A stretch of 64,000 nucleotides of DNA from assembly GCA_028278125.1 (NCBI GenBank), contig JANQEY010000080.1:1-64000 (forward strand), written 5' to 3'. This stretch comes from a bacterium. GTDB lineage: Bacteria; Electryoneota; Electryoneia; Electryoneales; Electryoneaceae. Below are positions 1 through 9,188 of this stretch, piece by piece. The notes below the pieces were generated by a model. That model was not told where the DNA came from. It made no database searches and saw nothing but the letters and a program-made list of their open reading frames with translations. Numbering within the stretch: position 1 is the first letter of the stretch; each line of letters begins with the position of its first letter. Position numbers and translations under genes: made by a program.

Positions 1-555
1 AAGGGCCTGATCAACGACCTGCTCGAGTTCTCCAGGGTGCAGACCCGGGGCCATCCGTTCAAGCACAAGGACCTCAACAAGGTGGTGGATGACGCCCTGA
101 GGATGCTCCAGATGACCATCGAGGAGTCGGCGGCCAAGATAACCGTGGGCAACCTGCCCGCTGTGTGCGTTGACGAGGGGCAGATGCAGCAGGTCTTCCA
201 GAACCTCATACACAACGCGCTGAAGTACAGCGGGGATGGGAGGCCCGAGATAGATATCGGAGCGCTCCGGATGGACAGGGAATGGTACATCTTCGTCAGG
301 GACAACGGGATCGGCATCGATCCGAAGTATCACGATAAGATATTCGTACTATTCCAGAGGCTGGATCCCAACGGGATCCGCAGCGGCACCGGCGTCGGCC
401 TGGCCATCGCCAAGAGGGTGGTGCTGCGGCACAACGGCAGGATCTGGGTCGACTCGTCGCCGGGCGAGGGGTCAACATTCTTCATCGCCCTGCCGGCGGA
501 CGAGTGTCCGAACAGAGGGGAATGCGGGAGCGGCTGCCAGAAGGCTGTGGAATGA
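1..555 (+). CDS. Histidine kinase, C-terminal part (5' end outside window)
   Basis: The frame is open from base 1, so the gene starts upstream of the window. The first residues (KGLINDLLEFSRVQ) match the second helix of a HisKA dimerisation domain. An ATPase domain follows with an N box (QNLIHNALKYS), G1 box (DNGIGIDP), F box (FQRLDP) and G2 box (GTGVGLAI). It would autophosphorylate a histidine that lies upstream and pass phosphate to a response regulator. The protein ends in a short Cys-rich tail (ECPNRGECGSGC). The kinase at 19169-20431 has a very similar ATPase domain and a matching Cys tail. The input domain is not visible, so the signal is unknown. Confidence 0.93.
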   Translation, partial: KGLINDLLEFSRVQTRGHPFKHKDLNKVVDDALRMLQMTIEESAAKITVGNLPAVCVDEGQMQQVFQNLIHNALKYSGDGRPEIDIGALRMDREWYIFVRDNGIGIDPKYHDKIFVLFQRLDPNGIRSGTGVGLAIAKRVVLRHNGRIWVDSSPGEGSTFFIALPADECPNRGECGSGCQKAVE

Positions 556-617
556 ACGGGATATCGCCGCTCCCGTATTGTGAAATCATTAAATGAGCAT
601 GGATGCTTATCCTAATC

Positions 618-1370
618 ATGAAGGGGAAGGTGACCGAGGAGCTGATGCTGCCCTCGAAGAAGGAGATGATACCGACCGTGGCGATCCTCCTGCCGATCCT
701 GGACATCGTCTTCCTCGCGGTATCGATCCTGCTATGGACTCTGGGATACCAATCCGTAGCTGTCTTCCTCCTGGTCTTCATCGGGTTCGGTATGGCCATC
801 GACGCCTTCTTCGGCTTCTACTTCAGGAAGCAGACCGAGTTCTTCCCCAAGCTGAAGGACATCCCGCTCGGAACCCTGACCGTCAAGCGTGTCAACAGGG
901 GAACGTACGCGACCGGAGGGAACAGGTACCTCGATTTCTGGAAGAGCCAGCGGGAGCACGCCTTCTCGAGGTACGCGCAGATCACCTCTGTGGCGGTGGG
1001 AGCGCTGTCACTGTATGCGATCACCATGCCTGTTATTTGGAACAAGGTCGCTGGCTACCTACCATCGGAGACTATGGCGTTCGTCGTGCTGGGTGCAGGC
1101 ACCTTCGTGCTCGGGTTCTCGCTCCTGCTCATCGTGTTGCTTTCCAGGGATAACGCCATCAGGGAGGATGCTAGGTATGTGCTCCTCGCCAACATACCGG
1201 AGGAGGAGGAGATGTCGCTTGCAGCTCTGATACACCGGACCGACCACCTCCTGAAGTCATCGAGCCATTTCCAGCTGATATACGTCCTTCTGGCGCTCGG
1301 TGATGTGGAGAAGACGGGAGCCATAGAGCTTAGGGACAACAACGACGAGATACTGCACCTCCGGGATTGA
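618..1370 (+). CDS. Uncharacterised four-helix membrane protein
   Basis: About 250 residues with two hydrophobic segments near the N terminus (about residues 17-35 and 40-60), a polar stretch of about 60 residues, two more membrane segments (about 120-140 and 150-180) and an acidic soluble tail. I do not recognise the family. An ATG lies 15 bases upstream (603), but a TATA-like TTAAATGAG at 588-596 sits about 25 bases before 618, which favours a leaderless start at 618. The next gene begins 4 bases after the stop and is also a membrane protein, so the two are probably co-transcribed and may work together. Confidence 0.75.
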   Translation: MKGKVTEELMLPSKKEMIPTVAILLPILDIVFLAVSILLWTLGYQSVAVFLLVFIGFGMAIDAFFGFYFRKQTEFFPKLKDIPLGTLTVKRVNRGTYATGGNRYLDFWKSQREHAFSRYAQITSVAVGALSLYAITMPVIWNKVAGYLPSETMAFVVLGAGTFVLGFSLLLIVLLSRDNAIREDARYVLLANIPEEEEMSLAALIHRTDHLLKSSSHFQLIYVLLALGDVEKTGAIELRDNNDEILHLRD

Positions 1371-1374
1371 GACG

Positions 1375-2136
1375 ATGGAGTTCGTCGACGCAGGGGCTGG
1401 AAAGTACAACAGACGGTTGATGGATGCAGGGATGGCGTTGATGTTATCGTATGTCATGCTGCCATATGTCGCGTTGGCCTCCAAGTGGTTCAGGCCCCTG
1501 GGTCTTCTTTTCCTGCTGCCGATCGTACTCGTCCTGGTGAACATCGCGATCATCCTGGCCCGAAACGTCTGGTGGAACAAGCGGGAGACCCGGGGATGGT
1601 GGCTCCATGAGAAAAGACACATCATGAAGAGCTGGGTCAGGCTCGTCGGAGGTGTGGGACCGGTCCTGCTGCTCTTCAATATCGGAACCGTGGTCCTTCT
1701 GGCCAACATCCTGAACTCGGATCTGTGCGTTTACAACATGTTCGGTGGATCGCAGACCGAGATCGGAGCACCCTCGAGAGGGATCGGGCTGGGCAACCTG
1801 CTCCTGTTCGCGATCGTCATAGCGATCTTCTATTACGGGGAGAGGTTCATTCCGAGAAAGGTGGGGTTCGTCTCCCTGGACACAGCAACAGACCTGGATC
1901 TCGAGGAGGTCGAGTGGAGGCTCGAGAACTCCTTCAGGGACGGGATGGTGGAGATGATCGAGGAGACGGGGACCAGCAGGTACGGACCGCATACACGGGT
2001 GTTCGACCTCGGCGACGGGGTTAAGCTCCTGATCGTCGACCAGCAGCCGGTCCTACTTCGGCTGGGTGTCTGGAGGAAGAAGATCGATGCCGATGTCTAC
2101 AGGATGGCGAAGGTGATTGATCCGTACCTGGAGTAG
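1375..2136 (+). CDS. Uncharacterised membrane protein with C-terminal soluble domain
   Basis: The 253-residue protein has four hydrophobic stretches in the first 170 residues and a soluble C-terminal part of about 80 residues containing EEVEWRLENSF and VFDLGDGVKLLIVDQQ. The start codon lies 4 bases after the stop of the preceding membrane protein, so the pair forms an operon. I do not recognise the family and no catalytic motif stands out. Codon use is GC-rich like the surrounding core genes. Confidence 0.75.
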   Translation: MEFVDAGAGKYNRRLMDAGMALMLSYVMLPYVALASKWFRPLGLLFLLPIVLVLVNIAIILARNVWWNKRETRGWWLHEKRHIMKSWVRLVGGVGPVLLLFNIGTVVLLANILNSDLCVYNMFGGSQTEIGAPSRGIGLGNLLLFAIVIAIFYYGERFIPRKVGFVSLDTATDLDLEEVEWRLENSFRDGMVEMIEETGTSRYGPHTRVFDLGDGVKLLIVDQQPVLLRLGVWRKKIDADVYRMAKVIDPYLE

Positions 2137-2282
2137 GGAGATCGTCAGATAGGATCGCTCAATTGTGTCGAGGTCGAACTGGAAGAATGATATTATCGAT
2201 GCGGGAGATGGTCGGTTGCCGCATCTATCGAGTCGATGACCTAGTGTAGGTTCGAACGGGTTGACTCGCGTTGTCTGGGGCC

Positions 2283-2331
2283 GCCGATGCAGCATCGGCC
2301 GCCGCTTGTGCCTAAGGCGTGATCACGCCTT
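2283..2331. repeat. Two adjacent near-perfect palindromes
   Basis: GCCGATGC-A-GCATCGGC lies at 2283-2299 and the perfect 18-bp palindrome AAGGCGTGATCACGCCTT at 2314-2331. The second covers the stop codon of the small reverse-strand gene at 2323-2487; the first lies just beyond it. They could be a 3'-end or terminator structure for that gene, or binding sites for a dimeric protein. No clear T run follows on the reverse strand. Confidence 0.6.
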
Positions 2332-2487
2332 GCATTCCTTCCGCTTCTTCTTGGCCCTGCACTGGTTGCATAGATCGCCCTTGGTGGGTTTCGTCTTGCG
2401 CTCCACGTAGGGCTTCTTCTTAGGCCAGTTCGAACAGTTCTTGCAGAAATGCCAGGTGTCCTTTCCTTCTCTTTGTCTGTAGACCAT
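2323..2487 (-). CDS. Small CxxC protein (54 aa), probably zinc-binding
   Basis: A short reverse-strand gene starts with ATG at 2487 and ends with TGA at 2323-2325. The 54-residue product has a WHFCKNCSNWP motif, a second pair (LCNQC) about 25 residues later, and a strongly basic tail (CRAKKKRKECKA). The two CxxC pairs suggest a zinc knuckle. From memory, short proteins with a WHFC-x-NCSNWP core occur in many prokaryotes, but I know no assigned function. It stands alone on its strand between the membrane-protein pair and the glycosyltransferases. The preserved motif makes it very unlikely to be a chance frame despite its length. Confidence 0.8.
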   Translation of the reverse strand: MVYRQREGKDTWHFCKNCSNWPKKKPYVERKTKPTKGDLCNQCRAKKKRKECKA

Positions 2488-2578
2488 CTGCTACACCTCT
2501 ACCGGGGTATTATTGTTGTATTATTAAAGATTTGCACAGGCAAAAGGTTAAAGGGTGCAGAACAGGATTCACGACCCG

Positions 2579-3694
2579 ATGCCGAAGGAGCTCTTCATGG
2601 TGGTCGGACCGCTGGGCGAGGAGGTGTCCGGAGGGACCGCGTCGTACCAGAGGGACCTCATTCACCACCTGCTCCGGAAAGGCTATCATCTATATCTTTG
2701 GGGATTGTCGTTACCGAAGGAGATCGAGGACCACGAGCACGTGGTCTTCAAGAGGGTCCCGGCGTTCTTCGGCAGGAGCTCATACCGGCTGCTCTTCTAT
2801 CTCTACAAGATGACCCTCTTCGTCAAGGTGCCGAAGGACGCCATCGTGATAACGCAGAGAGGCGACCACATGTACCCTTTCGCCATGTTCAAGAGGAGTA
2901 GGAAGAAGGTGGCGGTGCTGCACGGTCAACTTACCCGGTCGGTCATGCTGAAGAAGGGGAAGGGGTCGTCCTGGTTGTTCAGGAAACTTGAGAGGTCGGG
3001 ACTGAAGAGCTGCGATGATGTTATAGCAGTGGATGTCTCAACCAAAGAGGTCTACGAGGACAATTATACGTTCCTGAAGGACAGGATCGAGGTCATACCT
3101 GTGGGAGTGGATACGTCGACCTTCACGCCGATGGACCGAACGAAGGCCAGGTCCAAGCACGATCTCAATGGGAAGGTGGTATTGTACGTCGGCCGCCTCG
3201 AGGCAGAGAAGGACCTCGACCTGCTGCTTATGGCATTCGCCGAGGTCCGGTCGAACGATGAGACGGCGACCTTGGTTCTGGTGGGCGATGGGCGCGATCG
3301 GGGAAGATTGAAGGACGTTGTCAAGGAGCTGAAGATAGATGAATACGTCCGGTTCATGGGGACCCGGTCCAAGGACGAGGTTGTGGAGCTCATGAACTGC
3401 GCCGACGTGCTAGCACTCACGTCGATGTACGAGTCAGGACCGCTGGTGGTGCAGGAGGCCCTCGCATGCGGAACACCTTGCGTCACGGTCGATGTGGGCA
3501 GGGTGAAGGAGTTCGTACCGGGCCCTCCGTTCGGTGTGATCGGGGACCGGGAGACGTCAGCGTTCGCGAGCGGATTGAAGGAGGTCCTGGGATGGGAGCG
3601 TAAAGCCTATCTGCCCGAGGAGTTCGAGTTCGCCAGAACAGCGGAGAGGACCATGGAGCTCCTTGACGAACTGTGGAAGGGGGGAGCAGGTTGA
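2579..3694 (+). CDS. GT4-family glycosyltransferase
   Basis: A retaining GT-B glycosyltransferase. The N-terminal half has the glycine-rich acceptor side (MVVGPLGEEVSGG). The C-terminal half has the nucleotide-sugar signatures: VLYVGRLEAEKDLDLLL, LVLVGDGRDR and the E-x7-E motif in ESGPLVVQEALACGTP. It would transfer a sugar from an activated donor at the inner face of the membrane; donor and acceptor cannot be read from sequence. A GTG at 2555 is an alternative start, about 25-30 bases after a TATA-like TTATTAAAG (2521-2529). The ATG at 2579 gives the N terminus usual for the family. Its stop overlaps the start of the next glycosyltransferase. Confidence 0.9.
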   Translation: MPKELFMVVGPLGEEVSGGTASYQRDLIHHLLRKGYHLYLWGLSLPKEIEDHEHVVFKRVPAFFGRSSYRLLFYLYKMTLFVKVPKDAIVITQRGDHMYPFAMFKRSRKKVAVLHGQLTRSVMLKKGKGSSWLFRKLERSGLKSCDDVIAVDVSTKEVYEDNYTFLKDRIEVIPVGVDTSTFTPMDRTKARSKHDLNGKVVLYVGRLEAEKDLDLLLMAFAEVRSNDETATLVLVGDGRDRGRLKDVVKELKIDEYVRFMGTRSKDEVVELMNCADVLALTSMYESGPLVVQEALACGTPCVTVDVGRVKEFVPGPPFGVIGDRETSAFASGLKEVLGWERKAYLPEEFEFARTAERTMELLDELWKGGAG

Positions 3695-4848
3695 GCGAAG
3701 GCCCGATCACGGTCGCGATGCTGTGCGACTATCCCATGTCGGAGAGGGATGCGGCCGGAGGATCGTACGTATTCATCCGGGACCTGATGGAGGAGTTCCG
3801 CAGATCCGACGAGTTCAAGTTCGAGATCGTCTCGGTAAAGAAAGGCCTGCACAAGGATGTCACCAGGGAGGAGGACGGCCTCACGGTCCACTTCCTCCAC
3901 AGCATCCCCGGTCCGAGATTGCTCAGTTACCTGACGGTGGATCCCGGACGGGTCGTCACAAAGGTCAAGGCCATCGACCCTGACATCGTTCACGCTCACA
4001 ACACCGGACCGCTATACGGCGTCCCGGCCATGAAGCTGCGAAAGAAGTACCCGACGGTGCTGAGGGTGCACGGCATCATCGCTCAGGAGAGCAAGCACTG
4101 GTCGGGCGGGGCGGGAGCCCTGAAGAGGATGTTCTATGGAAGGGCGGAGAGGAAGGTGCTGAAAAGGATGAGGAACCTCCTTGTGGACACGCCGTATGTG
4201 AAGGAATATATCGGCGGGATGACGAGGGCAGAGATCGTGGTCGACCCGCTTGGCGTGGACAAGGCATGGTTCGATGTCCGGGGAGAGGAGAGGCCCGGCA
4301 GGATACTGACCGTCGGGGGGGTGGAGGAGAGGAAGGGATTGATCTACCTCCTCCATGCGGCGAAGGTGCTGAAGGAAGGTGGGGTCGACTTCAAGATACG
4401 GATCGCGGGCAAGGTCCGAAAGGAGGCCTATAATCAGGAGCTCAAGGCCTACATCAGGGAGAACGACCTCAAGAAGAACGTGAAGATACTGGGCTTCGTC
4501 ACCGATGAGGAGCTGGAGAAGGAGTACCGGAAGGCCTCGATATTCACCATGGCCTCGCTGGAGGAATCCCAGGGGATCGTCGTGTTGGAAGCAATGGCCA
4601 CCGGCAAACCCGTTGTGGTCACCGACATCGGCGGTATGCCCTTCATGGTGGAGGAAGGTGAGAACGGGTTCGTCGTGGAGCCCCGGAGCGGAGAGGCCCT
4701 TGCTGAAGGGATCGTGAAGCTGCTCGAGGACGATACGATGAGGAAGAGGTTCGGAGAGCGTTCCGTCGAGCTCGCTCGAGGCTATGATATCAAGAACAAT
4801 GTGAAGGCGATCTCTGCGTTGTACAGGAAGGTCCTTGCCGAACGCTGA
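3691..4848 (+). CDS. GT4-family glycosyltransferase
   Basis: A second GT-B enzyme of the same family. It has an N-terminal glycine-rich region (ERDAAGGSYVFIRDL), HAHNTGPLYG, the donor-domain motif ILTVGGVEERKGLIYLL and the E-x7-E motif in ESQGIVVLEAMATGKP. The chosen TTG start at 3691 shares bases with the preceding stop (TTGA) and follows a strong purine-rich site (GGGGGGAG, 3679-3686). The first in-frame ATG is only at 3718. The overlap indicates translational coupling, so the two enzymes probably act in succession on one glycan, such as a glycolipid, S-layer glycan or exopolysaccharide. The exact sugar is not readable. Confidence 0.9.
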   Translation: MSEGPITVAMLCDYPMSERDAAGGSYVFIRDLMEEFRRSDEFKFEIVSVKKGLHKDVTREEDGLTVHFLHSIPGPRLLSYLTVDPGRVVTKVKAIDPDIVHAHNTGPLYGVPAMKLRKKYPTVLRVHGIIAQESKHWSGGAGALKRMFYGRAERKVLKRMRNLLVDTPYVKEYIGGMTRAEIVVDPLGVDKAWFDVRGEERPGRILTVGGVEERKGLIYLLHAAKVLKEGGVDFKIRIAGKVRKEAYNQELKAYIRENDLKKNVKILGFVTDEELEKEYRKASIFTMASLEESQGIVVLEAMATGKPVVVTDIGGMPFMVEEGENGFVVEPRSGEALAEGIVKLLEDDTMRKRFGERSVELARGYDIKNNVKAISALYRKVLAER

Positions 4849-4927
4849 TTCGGTCATCGTGTCCGCCACGTCCTTCAGCTGTTCTTGGCATCTGTCGGAA
4901 TTATCCGGCGTTTTCGATACAGGCAAA

Positions 4928-4946
4928 CGTTTAATATTATCAGTAT
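4928..4946 (+). promoter_or_regulatory. Archaeal core promoter of ileS
   Basis: TTTAATATT lies about 40 bases before the ATG of ileS, with a purine-rich CCGGAAGAAGGG between. This is the usual archaeal TATA position for a transcript with a short leader and supports the ATG at 4973. Confidence 0.55.
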
Positions 4947-4972
4947 ACTCTCACCGGAAGAAGGGATTTCCC

Positions 4973-7900
4973 ATGGTCCAGCAGGTACCAAAGAGCTACG
5001 ATACCGGGACGCTCGAATCGAAGGTGGAGCGCTACTGGGAAGAGAACGATATATACCGCAAGGTCAAGGACCACTGGATGGACGGGGAGGACTTCTACTT
5101 CATTGACGGACCTCCCTACACGTCCGGATATATTCACATGGGGACGGCATGGAACAAGATCCTGAAGGACTTCATGCTGCGGCTGACGCGGGCCAAGGGC
5201 TACAACGTCCGCGACCAGCCGGGGTTCGACATGCACGGGCTCCCCATCGAGGTGCTGGTGGAGAAGGAGCTGGGCATCTCGAACAAGAAGCAGATCGAGG
5301 AGATCGGGATCGACCAGTTCATCGAGAAGTGCAGGGAGTTCGCTCTCAAGCACAAGGACATAATGACAGGTCAGTTCCGGTCGCTCGGAGTGTGGATGGA
5401 CTGGGAGAAGCCCTACATCACAATTACAAACAGCTACATCGGATCGGCATGGTGGGCGCTCAAGAGGGCCGAGGAGCGGGAGCTCCTGGACCTGGCCCAG
5501 CGGGTACTCAGCTGGTGCCCCAGGTGCGAGACCGCACTGGCAGAGGCCGAGATCGAATACAAGGAGAAGATCGATCCGTCGATCTACGTCAAGTTCAAGG
5601 TGGAGGGGAAGGAGAACGAGTACATCGTGGTCTGGACCACCACGCCGTGGACGATACCGTCCAACCTGGCCGTGGCAGTTCATCCGGAGTTCAATTACGT
5701 CAGGGTCAAGATGACCAAGGAGGACGGTTCCGATGAGATCCTGCTGGTCCACGAGGACTGCGCCGAGAGCGTGGGCAAGGCCGGCAGGTACCAGGACATG
5801 GAGGTCCTGGAGACCATAGTCGGAGAGGACCTCGAGGGGCTCAAGTACGAGCACCCCCTCACAGAGGAGGTCCCCTTCCTGAAGGAGACCGATATGGGCT
5901 ACTGGCGGCACAAGATCGTTCTGGCCGATTACGTTACGGCGGATATGACCGGATGCGTTCACACCGCGCCGGGTCATGGTCCCGACGATTTCGATACCGG
6001 CCTGAGATACGACCTACCGCCTTTCTCGCCTGTAGGCGAGGACGGCTGCTTCAATGAGAATGCCGGGAAGTACGCCGGCCAGTTCACTAAGGATGCGGAC
6101 CCGGAGATCACGGCCGACCTCGACTCCCATGAAGCGCTGCTGAACAGCGGCGAGGTGGAGCACAGGTACGGCCACTGCTGGCGGTGCAAGAACCCGATAA
6201 CGTACAGGACCACGGACCAGTGGTTCCTCAGGGTCACCGAGATGCGGCAGCAGATGCTGGACGAGATCGGCAAGATCGACTGGTTCCCCGGATGGGCCGG
6301 AAGCTCGAGGCAGTACGAGTGGGTGGCCAACACCAGGGACTGGTGCATCTCCCGGCAGCGCTTCTGGGGCATACCGATACCGATCTGGAAGTGCGATTGC
6401 GGCGAGAGGAAGGTCGTCGGCGGGGAGGATGATCTCGCTGGTGCCGAGGGATACTCCGATGGTATGAACCTTCACCGGCCATGGATCGACGGCGTGACGT
6501 TCGATTGCGGCTGCGGCGGCAAGATGAGGCGTGTACCCGATGTGTTGGATGTCTGGTTCGATTCGGCGGTGTGCAGCTGGGCCCAGCTTGGCTATCCCGG
6601 CGATCCCAAGGAGTTCGAACGCTGGTGGCCCTGCAGATGGATCACGGAGGCTCACGATCAGACCCGAGGCTGGTTCTACTCTCAACTGGGAGCCGGGGTC
6701 GTGGCCCTGGACCAGATCCCGTACCAGCAGGTCCTCATGCACGGCTTCGCCCTGGACAAGGATGGGAAGCCTATGTCGAAGTCCCTGGGCAATGCGATCG
6801 ACCCGCTGGACCTTACCGACAAGTACGGCAAGGACACCGTCAGGCTGTACCTCATGAAAGCCTCTGCGCCGTGGGAGGACCTGCCGATCTCGGAGGAGAC
6901 CATCGGGAATACTCGCCGGATGCTGAACATCCTCTACAACGTATACGGGTTCTCGACACTTTACATGGAGCTCGACGGCTTCGAGCCTGGAAGCTTCACA
7001 CTCGATGATGTGATGGAGAAGGGCGAGGTGGAGGACAGGTGGCTGCTGTCCCGGGTCGAGAGGCTGAAGCAGGATTTCAACGCCGAGATGGAGCAGTATC
7101 AGATCCACAAGGCGGCGAGGCATATAGAGCACTTCATCGTCGAGGACCTGTCCCGGTGGTATGTTAGATTGAGCAGGGACAAGACCTGGATCGAGGGGGA
7201 ATCGCCCAAGAAGAGCAGCGTCTACGCCGTGCTGCATCATGCTCTTGTGGAGGTTGCCAAGGTCATGAACCCGATCACGCCGTTCCTCTCGGAGGAGATC
7301 TATCTCAACCTTGATGGTTCGAAGGGATCGATCAACATGGAGCCCTGGCCCGAGGTAGACGAGAAATACCTCGATGAGGACCTCGAGAAGTACATGACGT
7401 CGATGCGCAACGCCGTCGAGGCTGTGTATAGTGCCCGCCAGAAAGGCGGCAGAAAGCTGCGCTGGCCGGTCAGGGAGATCACCATAGAGCCCGAGACCGA
7501 GCAGGCCGTCATGGGCTTCCAGGTGCTGGCCGACCTCTTCAAGGGACAGACAAACGCCCGGGTGATCAAGGTGCTGGACCCCGGGGTGAAGTGGGATGGC
7601 TATGAACATGATCCGAAGCCGGCCATGAAGACCATCGGTTCGAGGTTCAAGGAGAACGCCGGGACCGTGGCAGCGTTCATACGGAGCATCGATGGAGCCG
7701 AGCTCAAGGGCACCCTCCAGGGTGGCGGTTCGGTGGAGATCGACCACGACGGTTTCAAGTTCACCATAGAGGACGACATGGTCTCGTTCGAGGAGGTCCT
7801 TCCGGACAACTTCGCAGCGGAGTCCTATACAGGCGGAAAGGTCTTCATCGACCTCGGCATGGACGATTCCATCAGGGGAGAGGGCTATTCCAGGGAACTG

Positions 7901-8137
7901 ATCAGAAGGGTCCAGGAGATGCGAAAGCAGCTCGACCTGAACGTGGAGGAGACCATCGATATCGACGTGAACCTCTCGGAAGATGTTCGCGAATACGTCT
8001 CCGGCTGGACCGACCTGATCAAGGCGGAGACCCGTTGCCGCGAACTCGTGTTCGCAGACGGCGCTCCCGAGGGCTCCACCGAATGGGACGTCGACGGAGA
8101 GAGTTTCGCGATTGCTATAAAAAGAACCTCAGAATAA
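4973..8137 (+). CDS. ileS: Isoleucyl-tRNA synthetase
   Basis: About 1054 residues, the usual length for archaeal IleRS. It charges tRNA-Ile in the cytoplasm. The class I signature is PPYTSGYIHMGTAWNK (HMGT at residues 55-58) and the KMSKS loop is DGKPMSKSLGN near residue 600. The inserted editing domain shows VWTTTPWTIPSNLAVAV, with zinc-type cysteine pairs in CPRC and again in WKCDCG. An anticodon-binding domain (around DLSRWYVRLSRD) and an archaeal-type C-terminal extension follow. The reading frame is open further upstream, but the ATG at 4973 matches the family N terminus and sits downstream of a TATA box. Codon use is typical of the GC-rich core. Confidence 0.97.
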   Translation: MVQQVPKSYDTGTLESKVERYWEENDIYRKVKDHWMDGEDFYFIDGPPYTSGYIHMGTAWNKILKDFMLRLTRAKGYNVRDQPGFDMHGLPIEVLVEKELGISNKKQIEEIGIDQFIEKCREFALKHKDIMTGQFRSLGVWMDWEKPYITITNSYIGSAWWALKRAEERELLDLAQRVLSWCPRCETALAEAEIEYKEKIDPSIYVKFKVEGKENEYIVVWTTTPWTIPSNLAVAVHPEFNYVRVKMTKEDGSDEILLVHEDCAESVGKAGRYQDMEVLETIVGEDLEGLKYEHPLTEEVPFLKETDMGYWRHKIVLADYVTADMTGCVHTAPGHGPDDFDTGLRYDLPPFSPVGEDGCFNENAGKYAGQFTKDADPEITADLDSHEALLNSGEVEHRYGHCWRCKNPITYRTTDQWFLRVTEMRQQMLDEIGKIDWFPGWAGSSRQYEWVANTRDWCISRQRFWGIPIPIWKCDCGERKVVGGEDDLAGAEGYSDGMNLHRPWIDGVTFDCGCGGKMRRVPDVLDVWFDSAVCSWAQLGYPGDPKEFERWWPCRWITEAHDQTRGWFYSQLGAGVVALDQIPYQQVLMHGFALDKDGKPMSKSLGNAIDPLDLTDKYGKDTVRLYLMKASAPWEDLPISEETIGNTRRMLNILYNVYGFSTLYMELDGFEPGSFTLDDVMEKGEVEDRWLLSRVERLKQDFNAEMEQYQIHKAARHIEHFIVEDLSRWYVRLSRDKTWIEGESPKKSSVYAVLHHALVEVAKVMNPITPFLSEEIYLNLDGSKGSINMEPWPEVDEKYLDEDLEKYMTSMRNAVEAVYSARQKGGRKLRWPVREITIEPETEQAVMGFQVLADLFKGQTNARVIKVLDPGVKWDGYEHDPKPAMKTIGSRFKENAGTVAAFIRSIDGAELKGTLQGGGSVEIDHDGFKFTIEDDMVSFEEVLPDNFAAESYTGGKVFIDLGMDDSIRGEGYSRELIRRVQEMRKQLDLNVEETIDIDVNLSEDVREYVSGWTDLIKAETRCRELVFADGAPEGSTEWDVDGESFAIAIKRTSE

Positions 8138-8217
8138 TCCTGCCAGCGGTGGAACGGCGCTTAGGAAATATTTAATAGGGGCTAGTAGCATTTGCGATAC
8201 AGAAATTCAGCTGAGGG

Positions 8218-8925
8218 ATGAAATTGGAACGACTATCCACAGGAATACCGGGTCTTGACAAGATGATCGGCGGCTACCCCACCGAGAAATCGGTGCTCGT
8301 CACGGGGACCGCCGGCTCCGGAAAGACGATCATGGCGCTGCACTTCCTCAACGCGGCTCTGGCCCAGGGCTTGAAGTGCGTATATCTGGCCACTGAGGAG
8401 ATACCGGAGGACATCAAGAGGCAGTCCCTATGCTTCGGCTGGCCCCTTGACGAGTACGAGCGCAAGGGGACCCTCCAGATCATCAACGTCCTCAAGAGGA
8501 GGGTGCTGGAGGCAAGGGAGGCCGCAAAATACGGTAGCAAGGTGGAGGTCACGAACTTCATGCCGTTCTACAACAAGATCCCGGCCGATTCCGACGTGGT
8601 CATCATCGACAACATCGGGTCGCTGGCCATCGGCATGTCCCCGGACGTCCTCAGGCATCAGCTCGACCTTCTGGTCTACAAGCTCAACGAGATCGGCGCA
8701 ACATCCCTCATAATCTGCGACGAGGCCCTCGGAGAGCAGACCTTCAACATCGCCATGTACTCTGTGTACGGCGCGATCAGGCTGATGAGAAGGGAGAACC
8801 CGTTCACCAACAAGCGTGAGAGGGTCATGGACGTCATAAAGCTGAGGAGCACGAAGATCCCCATCGACTTCATCCACTTCGACATCTCGGAGAAGGGGCT
8901 TTTCCTGGTCGAGACGGAGATGTGA
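8218..8925 (+). CDS. KaiC/RecA-like ATPase
   Basis: A single-domain KaiC-type protein of 235 residues. It opens with the family signature STGIPGLDKMIGGYP, then Walker A GTAGSGKT (residues 30-37) and a Walker B strand DVVIID (about 126-131). Proteins of this type (archaeal single-domain KaiC homologues, FlaH/GvpD relatives) bind ATP and form rings, usually in signalling or motility. No archaellum or chemotaxis genes are visible nearby, so the role is open. A TATA-like AAATATTTAATAG lies about 45-55 bases before the ATG, with GAGGG directly before the start codon. Confidence 0.88.
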   Translation: MKLERLSTGIPGLDKMIGGYPTEKSVLVTGTAGSGKTIMALHFLNAALAQGLKCVYLATEEIPEDIKRQSLCFGWPLDEYERKGTLQIINVLKRRVLEAREAAKYGSKVEVTNFMPFYNKIPADSDVVIIDNIGSLAIGMSPDVLRHQLDLLVYKLNEIGATSLIICDEALGEQTFNIAMYSVYGAIRLMRRENPFTNKRERVMDVIKLRSTKIPIDFIHFDISEKGLFLVETEM

Positions 8926-9058
8926 GCCAAACCATCGGCATTCCCCTTTCTGTTACTGGATGTTATGCATATGATAGATGGAACAGAGGCATCTTTCGTC
9001 TATGTCGCACCGAAATGTTAATAACGAGGACGTGGTTCAAGCATTCTCGCCAACGTGT

Positions 9059-9132
9059 GGGCCCATAGATCAGTCCGGTAGATCGCTGCCTTCGCAAGGC
9101 AGAGGCCGCGGGTTCGAATCCCGCTGGGTCCA
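9059..9132 (+). tRNA. tRNA-Ala (anticodon CGC)
   Basis: A complete 74-nt cloverleaf. The acceptor stem is GGGCCCA / TGGGTCC and includes the G3:U70 pair that marks alanine tRNAs. The D arm is GATC...GATC, the anticodon stem CTGCC / GGCAG with loop TTCGCAA (anticodon CGC), and the T arm GCGGG-TTCGAAT-CCCGC. The discriminator is A and CCA is not encoded. TTAATAAC at about 9018 is a possible TATA box. AT-rich DNA and an integrase follow directly, so this tRNA is the likely attachment site of the element beginning at about 9133. Confidence 0.97.
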
Positions 9133-9188
9133 CTTTCTCCAATGGGCGAACCCTAGCTTTTTCGCCCAATTTTTGACATATAGATATG

